A stretch of DNA of 64,000 nt, from assembly GCF_900106645.1 (NCBI RefSeq), contig NZ_FNMV01000010.1, positions 101,920 through 165,919 on the forward strand, written 5' to 3'. The DNA comes from Flavobacterium degerlachei (GTDB lineage Bacteria > Bacteroidota > Bacteroidia > Flavobacteriales > Flavobacteriaceae). The notes below the pieces were generated by a model. The model was not told where the DNA came from, did not search any database, and worked only from the letters and a program-made list of their open reading frames with translations. The translations under genes were made by a program, and so were the position numbers. Each line of letters opens with the position of its first letter. Positions within the stretch are counted from its first letter, which is position 1. Below are positions 1 through 9,819 of the stretch, piece by piece.

Positions 1-2062
1 TCACTTTATCGATAAGGTCTAAACCTTCTATTTTTTTGTAAGGCTGTGGTTTTTTTACGCCATTAAAGTAATAAGCGTTCAAAATAGGGTAGAGGGTTCC
101 ATTTATCAAAGTCGATTTACCGCTACCTGAAACTCCCGTTACGCAAATCATTTTTCCTAAAGGCAATTCAATGGATACATTTTTCAGGTTATTCCCTGTC
201 GCACCAGTTAGTTTCATGAATTTACCATTACCTTCACGGCGTTTTTCAGGAATTTCGAGTTTCATCGTCCCATTTAAATATTGAGCAGTAATGGTATTTG
301 ATTTTAGGGTTTCGGCAGGAGTTCCTTTGCTGATAATTTCACCACCAAATTTTCCCGCTTTAGGACCTATGTCAATCACATAATCGGCACGTTCAATCAT
401 GTCCTTATCATGCTCAACCACAATAACTGAATTCCCAATATCACGTAATTGCTCTAAAGAATGTATTAATTTATCGTTGTCTCTTTGGTGTAAACCAATG
501 CTTGGTTCATCAAGAATATAAAGTACTCCAACTAATTGAGATCCAATTTGCGTGGCTAATCTAATGCGTTGAGCCTCTCCACCAGAAAGGGATTTTGAAC
601 TTCGGCTTAATGATAGATATTCCAATCCTACATTCATCAAAAAGTTCAATCGGTCGTTTATTTCTTTGATGACTTCAGTTGCTATGCGCTTTTGTTTATC
701 AGACAAATGACTGTCCAAATCTAGGAACCAAGCCGTCAAATCAGAAATATCCATGCTGCATAATTCCGAAATGTTTTGTTCGTTGATTTTGAAAAATAGT
801 GCTTCTTTTTTCAATCTGGAACCATCGCAAACCGGGCAATTTATCTCGTCCATAAACTCCTTAGCCCAGCGTTTGATTGTGGTAGAACCGCTTTCATCAT
901 GTTGGTTTTTTATGAAATGGGAGATTCCTTCAAAATCAATTTTATAATCGCGAGCGACTCCTAAATCTTTAGAGTTGATTGTGAATTTTTCCTTTCCGCC
1001 ATTCAAAATCATTTCCATGGCTTCCTCTGGAATTTTCTCGATAGCATCGGTAAGTTTGAACCCATATTTTTCACCAATGATTTCCAATTGCTTGAAAATC
1101 CAAGAAGATTTATATTCGCCCAAAGGCGCAAAACCACCGTTTTTGATTGACAATTTGGGATTTGGGATAATCTTTTTAGTATTGATTTCGTTTACCGTTC
1201 CTAGTCCGTTACAATGGTCACAAGCTCCTTTTGGGGAGTTAAAAGAAAATAAATTTGGTTCTGGATTTTGGTAGGAAATTCCAGTTGTGGGGCACATAAG
1301 ATTTCTACTAAAATAGCGCACTTCATTCGAATCCTGATCTAAAACCATTAATACATTTTCACCATGATGCATTGCCGTATTGATGCTTTCGCTCAAACGT
1401 TTTTCATTGTCGGGAGTAGCTTCAATAACCATTCTATCAACGACAATCTCAATATCATGCGTTTTATAACGATCCAGTTTCATTCCAGTCGTGATGTCTC
1501 GTACTTCGCCATTCACACGAACTTTCAAGAAACCTTGTTTGGCGATTTGCTGGAACAACTCCCCGTAATGTCCTTTTCTAGCTCTAATTACTGGAGCAAG
1601 GATATTTATTCGCTTTCCAGTGAAATCATCAATAATCAGGTCTTTGATTTGTTCATCAGAGTAGCTGACCATTTTCTCGCCCGTATTGTAACTGTAAGCG
1701 TCAGCAGCACGTGCATAAAGTAATCTTAGGAAATCATATATTTCAGTAATGGTTCCCACTGTGGAGCGGGGACTTTTGCTGGTTGTTTTTTGTTCAATCG
1801 CGATAACGGGTGATAGTCCATCTATTTTATCCACATCTGGACGCTCTAAGCCTCCAAGAAACTGTCTGGCATAAGCCGAAAATGTTTCCACATAACGGCG
1901 TTGTCCTTCGGCATAAATCGTGTCGAAAGCTAGGGATGATTTACCAGAACCTGAAAGACCAGTAATAACTACCAGTTTTTCACGAGGAATGGATATATCT
2001 ATATTTTTAAGGTTGTGAACACGAGCTCCTTGAACGTCAATAGTATTGTCTTTGTCTAACAT
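1..2062 (-). CDS. uvrA: UvrABC excinuclease subunit A (3' part outside window)
   Basis: This is the DNA-damage recognition ATPase of nucleotide excision repair. About 687 codons are visible and the frame is still open at base 1, so the C-terminal part lies to the left; family members are roughly 930-950 residues. The first Walker [10 protein letters not shown], is at residues 35-43. A zinc-finger-type CDHC and later CPVC follow. The first-domain signature [12 protein letters not shown] is near residue 490 with Walker [14 protein letters not shown] after it, and the second Walker [10 protein letters not shown] lies near the window edge. The ATG at 2062 sits 16 bases after a TAACTTTG box, so the gene probably has its own promoter. 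Confidence 0.97.
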   Translation of the reverse strand, partial: MLDKDNTIDVQGARVHNLKNIDISIPREKLVVITGLSGSGKSSLAFDTIYAEGQRRYVETFSAYARQFLGGLERPDVDKIDGLSPVIAIEQKTTSKSPRSTVGTITEIYDFLRLLYARAADAYSYNTGEKMVSYSDEQIKDLIIDDFTGKRINILAPVIRARKGHYGELFQQIAKQGFLKVRVNGEVRDITTGMKLDRYKTHDIEIVVDRMVIEATPDNEKRLSESINTAMHHGENVLMVLDQDSNEVRYFSRNLMCPTTGISYQNPEPNLFSFNSPKGACDHCNGLGTVNEINTKKIIPNPKLSIKNGGFAPLGEYKSSWIFKQLEIIGEKYGFKLTDAIEKIPEEAMEMILNGGKEKFTINSKDLGVARDYKIDFEGISHFIKNQHDESGSTTIKRWAKEFMDEINCPVCDGSRLKKEALFFKINEQNISELCSMDISDLTAWFLDLDSHLSDKQKRIATEVIKEINDRLNFLMNVGLEYLSLSRSSKSLSGGEAQRIRLATQIGSQLVGVLYILDEPSIGLHQRDNDKLIHSLEQLRDIGNSVIVVEHDKDMIERADYVIDIGPKAGKFGGEIISKGTPAETLKSNTITAQYLNGTMKLEIPEKRREGNGKFMKLTGATGNNLKNVSIELPLGKMICVTGVSGSGKSTLINGTLYPILNAYYFNGVKKPQPYKKIEGLDLIDKV

Positions 2063-2078
2063 AATTTTTGCAAAAAAG

Positions 2079-2086
2079 CAAAGTTA
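2079..2086 (-). promoter_or_regulatory. Bacteroidota -7 box (TAACTTTG) for uvrA
   Basis: A match to TAnnTTTG read on the minus strand, ending 16 bases before the uvrA ATG. No convincing -33 TTTG was located. Confidence 0.55.
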
Positions 2087-2162
2087 ACCTTTTGGTTTAT
2101 TCTTTCAATAGAACACTTTAGAAGTTTATGTTAAAATGAGAGATAAAAAACGCCAATCGAAG

Positions 2163-3116
2163 TTAGCGTTTTCTCTTTCTTGTGCTGATATAGTTCTCAA
2201 CTGCTTCTCTTGTGGTAAGCCAGTTTCTACCTTCTTTGTAGGCATCAATTTTTCCTTGTCGAGCTAATAAACTGATGTATTCTTGGCCGTAAGGCATATT
2301 AGGTTCTTGAACTAAATTTGAAATTTCGATGTATTCTTTATCGTTACCAGGAAGCGCATTAATGTAAATATTAAGCGTACGCTCTAGCGCCTGGCACATC
2401 AAAAGAGTAAGTTTTTGATAGTTGCCAGCATTAGCTTGATTGAGTGCTTCATAGTATTTCTTTCTGTCATTTTTTAGAATGATAGCGGGAGGAAAGCCAC
2501 AACGCATCAATAATAAATTCATTACTAATCTTACGGTACGACCGTTACCATCAAAAAAAGGATGGATCCAAACAAGTTTGTGATGAAAAACAGTCGCTAG
2601 TTCAATATCGTTAAGCTGTAACGGATTTGTATTTATGAAATCGATCAATTCATCTAATAAATCCGAAACTTTATTGGCATTTGGTGGGACAAAATTAGCT
2701 CCTGAAATACGGACACCGCCATTGCGTAAACGCCCAGCAAAATCTTCTTCGATAGAGCGTAAAACCAGGGCATGTAAAGAAAGAATATCGATGCTTCGTA
2801 AAACATATTGATCATTTACTACTGTAAACAAAAAATCAATGGCTTTGTCGTGGTTGTAGGTTTCAAAATGCTCCCGTAATGATTTTCCTTTTATAGTAAT
2901 TCCCTCTTGAATGACCATTTGTGTTTCTCGTAAAGTCAGTGAGTTTCCTTCAATACTATTAGAGTTATAGGTCCATTCTATAGAAAGACTTTCCTTGATT
3001 TTATTCAAAGCGATTGTAGGCAAAGGTCTGCTGGATTGCAAAATTTGCTTTTTTTCATACAATCTGTCAAAGGTTGTTTGAAACTCTTCTCGATAGTTTA
3101 GGTCTATGTTCCACAT
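2163..3116 (-). CDS. Fic family AMPylase-like protein with C-terminal DNA-binding-like domain
   Basis: Fic enzymes usually transfer AMP from ATP onto protein hydroxyls. Numbered from the ATG at 3116, the Fic motif HPFFDGNGRTVR spans residues 185-196 with catalytic His185. The inhibitory motif (S/T)xxxE(G/N) is present upstream as S52-x3-E56-G57, which puts the protein in the class with an N-terminal autoinhibitory helix. The last 45 residues resemble an excisionase or winged-helix fold and end in a basic tail. A GTG lies two codons upstream, but a TATCTTTG promoter box overlaps it, so the ATG is preferred. It stands alone between uvrA and the chloride channel gene. The substrate is unknown. 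Confidence 0.9.
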   Translation of the reverse strand: MWNIDLNYREEFQTTFDRLYEKKQILQSSRPLPTIALNKIKESLSIEWTYNSNSIEGNSLTLRETQMVIQEGITIKGKSLREHFETYNHDKAIDFLFTVVNDQYVLRSIDILSLHALVLRSIEEDFAGRLRNGGVRISGANFVPPNANKVSDLLDELIDFINTNPLQLNDIELATVFHHKLVWIHPFFDGNGRTVRLVMNLLLMRCGFPPAIILKNDRKKYYEALNQANAGNYQKLTLLMCQALERTLNIYINALPGNDKEYIEISNLVQEPNMPYGQEYISLLARQGKIDAYKEGRNWLTTREAVENYISTRKRKR

Positions 3117-3121
3117 AACCA

Positions 3122-3129
3122 CAAAGATA
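3122..3129 (-). promoter_or_regulatory. -7 box (TATCTTTG) immediately before the fic start
   Basis: TAnnTTTG on the minus strand ends only 5 bases before the fic ATG. Transcripts in this phylum usually start about 7 bases after the box, which would give a leaderless or nearly leaderless message. Confidence 0.5.
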
Positions 3130-3174
3130 CTATATTATCGGGGAATATTAAAATATAATCTATCCGATATTAAC

Positions 3175-4959
3175 TTACTCTATTGTCATCGATTTCAGTT
3201 TGGTACGATAGGCTTCAAGAGCTACAGATTTTGAGATAAAACCAAAATATTTGTCATCCTTGATAACTGGCAGGAATGCCACTTTTGATCGTTCAAACTT
3301 ATTCATAACCGTTTCCATACTGTTGAATGGGTAGATTATCTCAGTAGGTTCAGCCATTATGTTTTTGACCAAAGTGTACTTTACTCTATATGTATTAAAG
3401 ATGATTTCTCTAATATTATTGAAATGAACAATACCTAATAAATGCTTGTCTTTGTCCACAACGGCAAAAATAACCTGATTGGAATGGGATATTAAATCGA
3501 CCAATTTTTCTAGATTTTCATCTGGAGAAAGGGTTAAATAATCCGTTTGAATGATGGAAGTAGTATCTAATGTTGCAAGTACATTGGTATCTTTATTACT
3601 TGTAAAAGCATGCCCTTTTTGAGCCAATTCTTTTACGTCCATGGAGTGTTTTTCAAATCGTTTTGAAATGGCAAAACTGATAGATGCGACAATCATTAGC
3701 GGAAGCATTAAACTATATCCTCCAGTAATTTCGGCAATAAGGAAAATCGCGGTTAGTGGCGCATGGAATAATCCACTCAAAATACCTGCCATTCCTACTA
3801 GGGTGAAATTGCTGACAGGCAAACGCGTAAGTCCAGTTAAATTTATAAATTTTGAAAAGAAATAGCCAACATAAGACCCCATGAATAGAGCGGGGGCAAA
3901 GTTTCCTCCATTTCCTCCAGAGCCTAATGTAATTCCAGTTGCGAAAACCTTTAACATCATAGTACAACCCACAAATGCTAAAAGAACCCAGGGGTTATTT
4001 CTAAAATCGCTAAAAAGGGTGTTTTCTAATAATTTACCAGGATCACTATCTGATAATACTTTTATACTTTCATAACCTTCACCAAATAAAGTAGGAAAAA
4101 TGAAAATTAGCACAGCCAAAATTGAAGCTCCTAAAAATGCTTTCTTGTAAGGGTTTAATTTTAATTTATGAAAAAAGTGTTCTGTCCTTTGAAAGTTCCT
4201 AGTGTAATAAATGGAAATAAAACCGGTGAATATTCCCAAAAGAATATAAAAAGGTATTTTATGATAATCAAAAACTTGTTGTTGTCTGAAATTTAATAAG
4301 ATCGTTTCATCTAATACAATTTCAGAAACAAGTGCTCCCGTTGCAGCGGCAATCATAATAGGTGTAAAAGCGGAGATGCTTACATCGACCAATAAAAATT
4401 CCACAGCAAACAATACTCCAGCTATTGGAGCGTTAAAAGCAGCAGCAATTCCAGCAGCTACACCACAACCAATAAGTAAAGTCCGGTCTTTATAGCTTAG
4501 TTTATATTTTTGGGCATAATTAGATCCAAAAGCTGCTCCGGTAACTACAATTGGACTCTCTAAACCCGCTGAACCTCCAAGACCAACAGTTAGAGAACTG
4601 GTGATAATCTGGGCATACATTTGTTTTTTTGGTATGATACTAGCTTTCTTTGCGACACCATATAAAATTTGAGAAGTTCCTTTTTCAATAGAGCCCGCAA
4701 GAACTCTTTTAACAACAAAAACGGTAAGTAAAAGTCCCGCAATTGGTAAAACACTGTTTATAAAACTCAGTTTTAAAATTCCATTGATGTAGGTGGCAAA
4801 TGAAAAAACCCAGTGAGCAAATGTTTTTAAAACAATTACGGCCAATGCTGAAGTGATTCCAACAAGTACGCTAGATAAGAAAATAAATTGCTTTTCTGTC
4901 AAAATGGATTGTGACCAAGCTATTATGCTTTCTAATCTATTTCTAATTTTTTTAAACAT
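3175..4959 (-). CDS. ClC-family chloride channel/transporter with CBS pair
   Basis: A 594-residue inner-membrane protein that moves chloride. It has a ClC core (about residues 20-430) followed by two CBS domains (about 460-590) that in this family sense nucleotides or ionic state. The gating-glutamate region reads GLESP with Glu134, and the GxFxP-like filter is GGNFAPAL at 351-358. AAAFNAPIAGVLFAVEF aligns with the E. coli ClC-ec1 segment that ends in Glu202-Glu203; here the second Glu is Phe188, so the inner proton-transfer glutamate seems absent. That could mean channel or altered exchange behaviour, which is inference. The usual GSGIP segment is degenerate. Confidence 0.93.
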   Translation of the reverse strand: MFKKIRNRLESIIAWSQSILTEKQFIFLSSVLVGITSALAVIVLKTFAHWVFSFATYINGILKLSFINSVLPIAGLLLTVFVVKRVLAGSIEKGTSQILYGVAKKASIIPKKQMYAQIITSSLTVGLGGSAGLESPIVVTGAAFGSNYAQKYKLSYKDRTLLIGCGVAAGIAAAFNAPIAGVLFAVEFLLVDVSISAFTPIMIAAATGALVSEIVLDETILLNFRQQQVFDYHKIPFYILLGIFTGFISIYYTRNFQRTEHFFHKLKLNPYKKAFLGASILAVLIFIFPTLFGEGYESIKVLSDSDPGKLLENTLFSDFRNNPWVLLAFVGCTMMLKVFATGITLGSGGNGGNFAPALFMGSYVGYFFSKFINLTGLTRLPVSNFTLVGMAGILSGLFHAPLTAIFLIAEITGGYSLMLPLMIVASISFAISKRFEKHSMDVKELAQKGHAFTSNKDTNVLATLDTTSIIQTDYLTLSPDENLEKLVDLISHSNQVIFAVVDKDKHLLGIVHFNNIREIIFNTYRVKYTLVKNIMAEPTEIIYPFNSMETVMNKFERSKVAFLPVIKDDKYFGFISKSVALEAYRTKLKSMTIE

Positions 4960-4994
4960 TTATCTTTTTTTAAAAATGCTAAATTACTATTAAT

Positions 4995-5669
4995 TTAAGC
5001 ATTACTTAAGTTTTTCAAGGCTTCTTTTTTGCTCAATGGTTTTAAGTTATTAACGGCTACAAAATTTTTTACCGCTTCTGAATTTGTTTTGGCGTATTCA
5101 CGTAAAGACCATCCAATTGCTTTCTGAATAAAAAATTCTGTTGAATTTTGATGCTTTAGGCAAATCTCTTTCAAAATCTCAAAATCCGTCTTTTCTTTAT
5201 ATCCCAATTGGAATAAAATGGAGCTTCTATTCAACCACATATTATCGGAACTAGAAAACTCAGAAATAGTTACTTCAATAACGTTTGGGAATTCAATTAA
5301 ATATTGACCTAAAATGTTTTTGGCAATCGTATCAACACTGTCCCACCAAGAATGGGTTGTGATTAATTTTTCAATCAGTTCAATATCTTCAGAATGATAT
5401 TTCCCGTTGAGTTCTTTAATTAAAATTTCAATCGCACAATAATGAAATTCACGTTGTTTTTTTTCAAATAAAACCACCGCTAGTGCTCTTGCATTTGCGG
5501 TGACTTCTATTTCATTTTTTTTCAAAATAGCTTTGAAAAGTTGCCTTCTTTCAGGAGTTTTTATTCCAAAAAAGATAAATTTATTTTTGAGGTATTTTGC
5601 CATAGCAAAAGCATTTTCAGCATTGCTGTTTTCTTGAAAAGCATTTTCTAATTCGACAATAAATCCCAT
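4995..5669 (-). CDS. DNA alkylation repair protein, AlkD-type glycosylase
   Basis: A 224-residue all-helical HEAT-like repeat protein expected to remove N3- and N7-alkylated bases. The residues described for Bacillus AlkD appear at the same numbers: Trp109, the key acid Asp113 (in WWDSVD), Arg148 and Trp187 (in GWSLREYAK). The catalytic set is therefore intact. It starts 4 bases after the stop of the upstream gamma-glutamyltranspeptidase gene and is probably co-transcribed with it, although no functional link is obvious. Confidence 0.92.
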   Translation of the reverse strand: MGFIVELENAFQENSNAENAFAMAKYLKNKFIFFGIKTPERRQLFKAILKKNEIEVTANARALAVVLFEKKQREFHYCAIEILIKELNGKYHSEDIELIEKLITTHSWWDSVDTIAKNILGQYLIEFPNVIEVTISEFSSSDNMWLNRSSILFQLGYKEKTDFEILKEICLKHQNSTEFFIQKAIGWSLREYAKTNSEAVKNFVAVNNLKPLSKKEALKNLSNA

Positions 5670-5673
5670 AATA

Positions 5674-7359
5674 TTAAAACCCTACTGCTTTGTCATCGCC
5701 TCTAAAGTCGGCGCCACCTTCTAGTTTTCCGTTTGGCAGCGCAAGAATAGCATCTACTTTTCCTATTACTGGTGTCGTTTTTTCATTAATCAAATAGCCT
5801 TTTGATTTTAAGCTTTCTAATGTTTTAACATCAAAAGCATTGGGCTCAAAAGTAATTAGATCAGGTAACCATTGGTGATGAAAACGAGGTGCATTTACCG
5901 CTGCTTGCATGCTTAATTGGTATTCATATACATTCAAAACAGTTTGTAATACTGATGTAATTATGGTAGAACCTCCTGGAGATCCAACAGACATAAAAAA
6001 CTTTCCGTTTTTTTCTACAATTGTAGGAGTCATTGAACTCAACATTCTCTTTTCGGGTGCAATACTATTTGCTTCATTTCCAACCAATCCAAACATATTA
6101 GGTACTCCTGGTTTTGCACTGAAATCATCCATTTCATTATTCAACATAAAGCCCAATTCGTCACAGTAATACTTAGAACCATATCCTGCATTTAAAGTTG
6201 TAGTTGCAGAAATAGCATTTCCAAACTGATCTACAATAGAGTAGTGGGTTGTTTCCATGCTTTCGTTATAAACTACTTTACCTTCTTTGATATCAGAAGA
6301 CAGTGTTGCTTTATTAAAACTGAAAGTGCTCATTCTTCCTTTTAGATAAGTGTCGTCCATCAAGGCTTTCAAAGGAATTTTTACGAAATCAGGATCTCCA
6401 AGAAAGTAACTTCTATCCGCATAAGCTCTTCTTTCAGCCTCAACTATAACTTGGATTCCTTGAGCCGAATTGTGACCCATTTTAGCCAAATCAAAAGGTT
6501 CAACCATTTTCATGATTTGTGCCAAACAAATTCCTCCGCTACTTGGTGGAGCCATTGAAATAATGTTCAAATCTTTGTATTTAAAAGTAATAGGGTTTCT
6601 CCATTTGGCCTCATATTTGGCCAAATCTTCCATAGTAATGATTCCTCCTTTATCTTGTAGATATGCGACTAATTTTTTTGCTGTTTCTCCTTTATAAAAT
6701 TCATCTCTACCGTTTTTCGAAATTCTTTTTAGAGTATTAGCCAGTGCTGGATATTTAATGATATCATTTTCCTTATAAACTTTAGAAAGTACGGAGTTGG
6801 CTCCGTTTATTTTTGTCAGTTCATCACGATAGTCATTTAATCGTTCTTCTTGTTTGTGAGTCACTACAACTCCACGTTCTGCCAATTCGATTACGGGTTT
6901 AAGGATTTCAGCTATGGGCAGGGAGCCAAATTTTTTATGAGCTGCAAAAACCCCTGCAATGGTTCCGGGGATTCCTATTGCCAGTGGCGTTTTTGTGCTT
7001 TTTCCAGGAATTACATTTCCATCCTTATCAAGATACATATCTTTTGTTGCAGCTAGTGGTGCTTTTTCACGATAATCTAATGTACCAGTATCTCCATTGG
7101 CTTTTCTATAGACCATAAATCCGCCACCGCCAATATTTCCTGCGTATGGATAGGCAACAGCGAGAGCTAACTCTGTACCAACCATGGCATCAAAAGCATT
7201 CCCACCTTTTTTCATGATGTCAGCGCCAATTTTGGAAGCTTCTTCTCTTGCCGAGACAACCATGGCTTTATTAGCAATAAGGCCTGTAGGTTGAACTGTA
7301 GTAGTTTGGGCTTTACAGCCAAAACAAATAGCACATAATAGAATAGTGATTTTTTTCAT
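5674..7359 (-). CDS. ggt: Gamma-glutamyltranspeptidase lipoprotein (copy 1)
   Basis: An envelope Ntn-hydrolase that cleaves gamma-glutamyl bonds such as that in glutathione. The protein self-cleaves before a catalytic threonine, here the first Thr of TTHYSIVD, about two thirds along. The N-terminus is a lipoprotein signal with Cys after CAICFG. Other family marks are GGNAFDA near the start, SSGGI, and GSPGGSTI in the small subunit. A TTG two codons upstream also opens the frame, but the ATG at 7359 gives the better signal peptide. It is a close paralogue of the next upstream gene and precedes the AlkD gene by 4 bases. Confidence 0.94.
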   Translation of the reverse strand: MKKITILLCAICFGCKAQTTTVQPTGLIANKAMVVSAREEASKIGADIMKKGGNAFDAMVGTELALAVAYPYAGNIGGGGFMVYRKANGDTGTLDYREKAPLAATKDMYLDKDGNVIPGKSTKTPLAIGIPGTIAGVFAAHKKFGSLPIAEILKPVIELAERGVVVTHKQEERLNDYRDELTKINGANSVLSKVYKENDIIKYPALANTLKRISKNGRDEFYKGETAKKLVAYLQDKGGIITMEDLAKYEAKWRNPITFKYKDLNIISMAPPSSGGICLAQIMKMVEPFDLAKMGHNSAQGIQVIVEAERRAYADRSYFLGDPDFVKIPLKALMDDTYLKGRMSTFSFNKATLSSDIKEGKVVYNESMETTHYSIVDQFGNAISATTTLNAGYGSKYYCDELGFMLNNEMDDFSAKPGVPNMFGLVGNEANSIAPEKRMLSSMTPTIVEKNGKFFMSVGSPGGSTIITSVLQTVLNVYEYQLSMQAAVNAPRFHHQWLPDLITFEPNAFDVKTLESLKSKGYLINEKTTPVIGKVDAILALPNGKLEGGADFRGDDKAVGF

Positions 7360-7410
7360 TTCCAAGGTATTTATAATATTGATTTGAATAGAATTTTTAA
7401 GAACATATTT

Positions 7411-9096
7411 TTAGAAACCAACAGCTTTATTGTCTTCTCTTTTATCGGCTCCGCCTTCTAATTTTCCATTTGATAAGACTAAAATTGCGTCAACTTGACC
7501 TACAATTTCTTTACTCGTTTCGTTGACTTTATATCCTTTGTCTTTTACTTTTTCCAATAGTTCTTTGTCAAATGAAGCAGGCTCAAAAGTAATTTCATCT
7601 GGCAACCATTGATGATGGAATCGAGGTGCATTTACCGCTTCTTGCATGCTCATATTAAATTCATATACATTTAGAATGGTTTGTAATACTGATGTAATAA
7701 TAGTAGAGCCACCTGGAGTTCCTAAGACCATGAATAATTTTTTGTCATTTTCAACTATAGTTGGAGTCATAGAACTCAACATTCTTTTGCCTGGAGCAAT
7801 GCTATTGGCTTCTGTACCAGTAAGTCCATAAAGGTTTGGAACACCCGGTTTAGCACTAAAATCATCCATTTGATTGTTTAGAAAAAAGCCTAGTTCATCA
7901 CAGTATATTTTAGAACCATAGTTATCATTTAAAGTAGTTGTGGCAGACACAGCATTTCCTTCTGAATCCACAATAGAGTAGTGTGTGGTTTGATTACTTT
8001 CATATCCAGGAATTTGTCCTTTACCAATTTCAGAAGATTTTGAGGCTTTATCGAATGAAAAATCACTCATTCGGTTTTTGATGTAAATAGAATCTAATAA
8101 TTCATTTACAGGAAGTTTTACAAAATCAGGATCTCCCAAGAACGAGTTTCTATCAGCATAAGCTCTTCGTTCTGCTTCTGTAATTACTTGAATTGCTTTC
8201 ACACTGTTGTGTCCCATTTCGGACAAATCAAAAGGTTCAATCATTTTCATGATTTGGTTCAAACAAATACCTCCACTGCTAGGTGGCGACATAGAAGTGA
8301 TTGTTAATTCTTTGTATTTAAAAGTGATTGGCGCTCTCCACTTGGCTTCGTAAGCATTCAAATCTTTGACCGTCATATTGCCGCCTTTTTGAGTCAAAAA
8401 AGCAATCAGTTTGTGAGCAGTTTCGCCGTTGTAAAATTCATCACGTCCGTTATCAGAAACGCGTTGTAATGTAGCCGCGAGAGCTGGGTATTTAATAGTG
8501 TCACCCGCTTTATATACTTGCGAAAACAAACTATTTGGGCCGTTTGTTTTGATGAAAGTAGCTCTGTAATCAGATAAGCTTTTCGCTTGATGTTCAGTCA
8601 CAACAACTCCTTTTTTTGCCAAAGCTATTACGGGAGCTAGGATTTCTGCGATAGCAAGAGAACCATATTTTTTGTGTACAGCAAATAAACCTGCTAGGGT
8701 TCCAGGAACTCCTGATGCAAATGCGGTTGCAGTACTTTTTCCTTCAATCACATTTCCGTCTTTATCCAGAAACATATCTTTGCTTGCAGCTAATGGTGCT
8801 TTTTCCCTATAATCAATTGCGCCAGTTTCTCCATTGGCTTTCCTGAAAACCATAAAGCCTCCTCCACCTATGTTTCCCGCTTGAGGATAAGATACTGCCA
8901 AAGCCAATTCAGTTGCTACCATGGCATCAAATGCATTTCCGCCTTTTTTTATGATCGCGACACCTATTTCTGAAGCTTCCTCACGTGCCGAAACGACCAT
9001 CGCTTTATCTGTTAGTAAACCTGTTGGAGCAATTGCTTTTTCATTCGATTTACATCCTATAATACTTAGGCATAGTAGTACTATTATTTTTTTCAT
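7411..9096 (-). CDS. ggt: Gamma-glutamyltranspeptidase lipoprotein (copy 2)
   Basis: A second gamma-glutamyltranspeptidase with the same architecture as its neighbour: lipobox LSIIGC, GGNAFDA, the autoprocessing site TTHYSIVD and GTPGGSTI. The two proteins match along almost the whole length, including the C-terminal GGAD...DNKAVGF ending, so they arose by tandem duplication. An upstream ATG at 9126 would add ten hydrophilic residues; I prefer the ATG at 9096 because it starts a standard lipoprotein signal. Both copies keep the catalytic residues. It lies between the AcpH-like gene and copy 1 in one co-directional run. Confidence 0.93.
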   Translation of the reverse strand: MKKIIVLLCLSIIGCKSNEKAIAPTGLLTDKAMVVSAREEASEIGVAIIKKGGNAFDAMVATELALAVSYPQAGNIGGGGFMVFRKANGETGAIDYREKAPLAASKDMFLDKDGNVIEGKSTATAFASGVPGTLAGLFAVHKKYGSLAIAEILAPVIALAKKGVVVTEHQAKSLSDYRATFIKTNGPNSLFSQVYKAGDTIKYPALAATLQRVSDNGRDEFYNGETAHKLIAFLTQKGGNMTVKDLNAYEAKWRAPITFKYKELTITSMSPPSSGGICLNQIMKMIEPFDLSEMGHNSVKAIQVITEAERRAYADRNSFLGDPDFVKLPVNELLDSIYIKNRMSDFSFDKASKSSEIGKGQIPGYESNQTTHYSIVDSEGNAVSATTTLNDNYGSKIYCDELGFFLNNQMDDFSAKPGVPNLYGLTGTEANSIAPGKRMLSSMTPTIVENDKKLFMVLGTPGGSTIITSVLQTILNVYEFNMSMQEAVNAPRFHHQWLPDEITFEPASFDKELLEKVKDKGYKVNETSKEIVGQVDAILVLSNGKLEGGADKREDNKAVGF

Positions 9097-9134
9097 GGTT
9101 GGAGCTGGTTTATAGTATTGGTTCATTATAAAAT

Positions 9135-9722
9135 TTATGGCAAAGAGATTAATTTTTCGTTGGCATGTTCTCTTAAATCCTCAAAGAAAAGCGTAAAATC
9201 CTGCTCAAATTCTGTATAAAATTCTTTGAGTTCATCAGTAGCGTAACGCATTTTTGATTTGTTTTTTGTTCGGCTATCCATTTGAGTTAAGATGGTATTT
9301 ATTCCCTCAATTGTTTGATAACTCGACAACCAATTTTGTTGAAACATATAAGGCATAATTCCTATTGTTCGTTCGGTTAAAATTGGGCGGTTGTCTTCTA
9401 GTGACTTATAAAAGAATTGAATGTATTCTTCCAAATTTTCATTAGAATAAATACTCCAGTTTTTAGCTAAAAAATGATCGTAAAAAACATCGACAATTAC
9501 ACCAGCATAATGGTGGTATCTGCTGTGTAGCTTTTTGGTACTTTGTCTAAAAACAGGATGTGCATCTGTAAAAGTATCTATGGCTCGGTGAAGGACGATT
9601 CCTTTTTGAATTTCCATCGGAAAAGTTTCAAAATGTTTCCCCCTAATCCCATCTGCCATAAAATTGCCAATTTTGATTAAATCATTGTCGCCGGAAAGAT
9701 AGATGTGTGCTAGAAAGTTCAT
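9135..9722 (-). CDS. ACP phosphodiesterase-like protein (AcpH/DUF479 family)
   Basis: A 195-residue cytosolic protein starting MNFLAHIYLSGD, the typical opening of the AcpH family, which removes 4'-phosphopantetheine from acyl carrier protein. The conserved GNFMADGIRGK, LHRAIDTFTDAHP and VDVFYDHFLA blocks carry the His and Asp residues expected for metal binding in the HD-like fold. It is divergent from glmM and stands at the head of a minus-strand run with the two gamma-glutamyltranspeptidase genes. Some relatives have only been shown to have weak activity, so the exact substrate is not certain. Confidence 0.88.
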   Translation of the reverse strand: MNFLAHIYLSGDNDLIKIGNFMADGIRGKHFETFPMEIQKGIVLHRAIDTFTDAHPVFRQSTKKLHSRYHHYAGVIVDVFYDHFLAKNWSIYSNENLEEYIQFFYKSLEDNRPILTERTIGIMPYMFQQNWLSSYQTIEGINTILTQMDSRTKNKSKMRYATDELKEFYTEFEQDFTLFFEDLREHANEKLISLP

Positions 9723-9769
9723 TCGCCTAAATTATGAATTCTAAATGACTTTATTAAACTGTCAATTAT

Positions 9770-9777
9770 TATATTTG
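9770..9777 (+). promoter_or_regulatory. -7 box (TATATTTG) for glmM
   Basis: TAnnTTTG lies 42 bases before the glmM ATG, giving a predicted leader of about 35 bases. The -33 element is not clear. Confidence 0.55.
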
Positions 9778-9819
9778 TGGAAATTATAAAGAACTAAATC
9801 AAAATTTAAAAACATAAGA

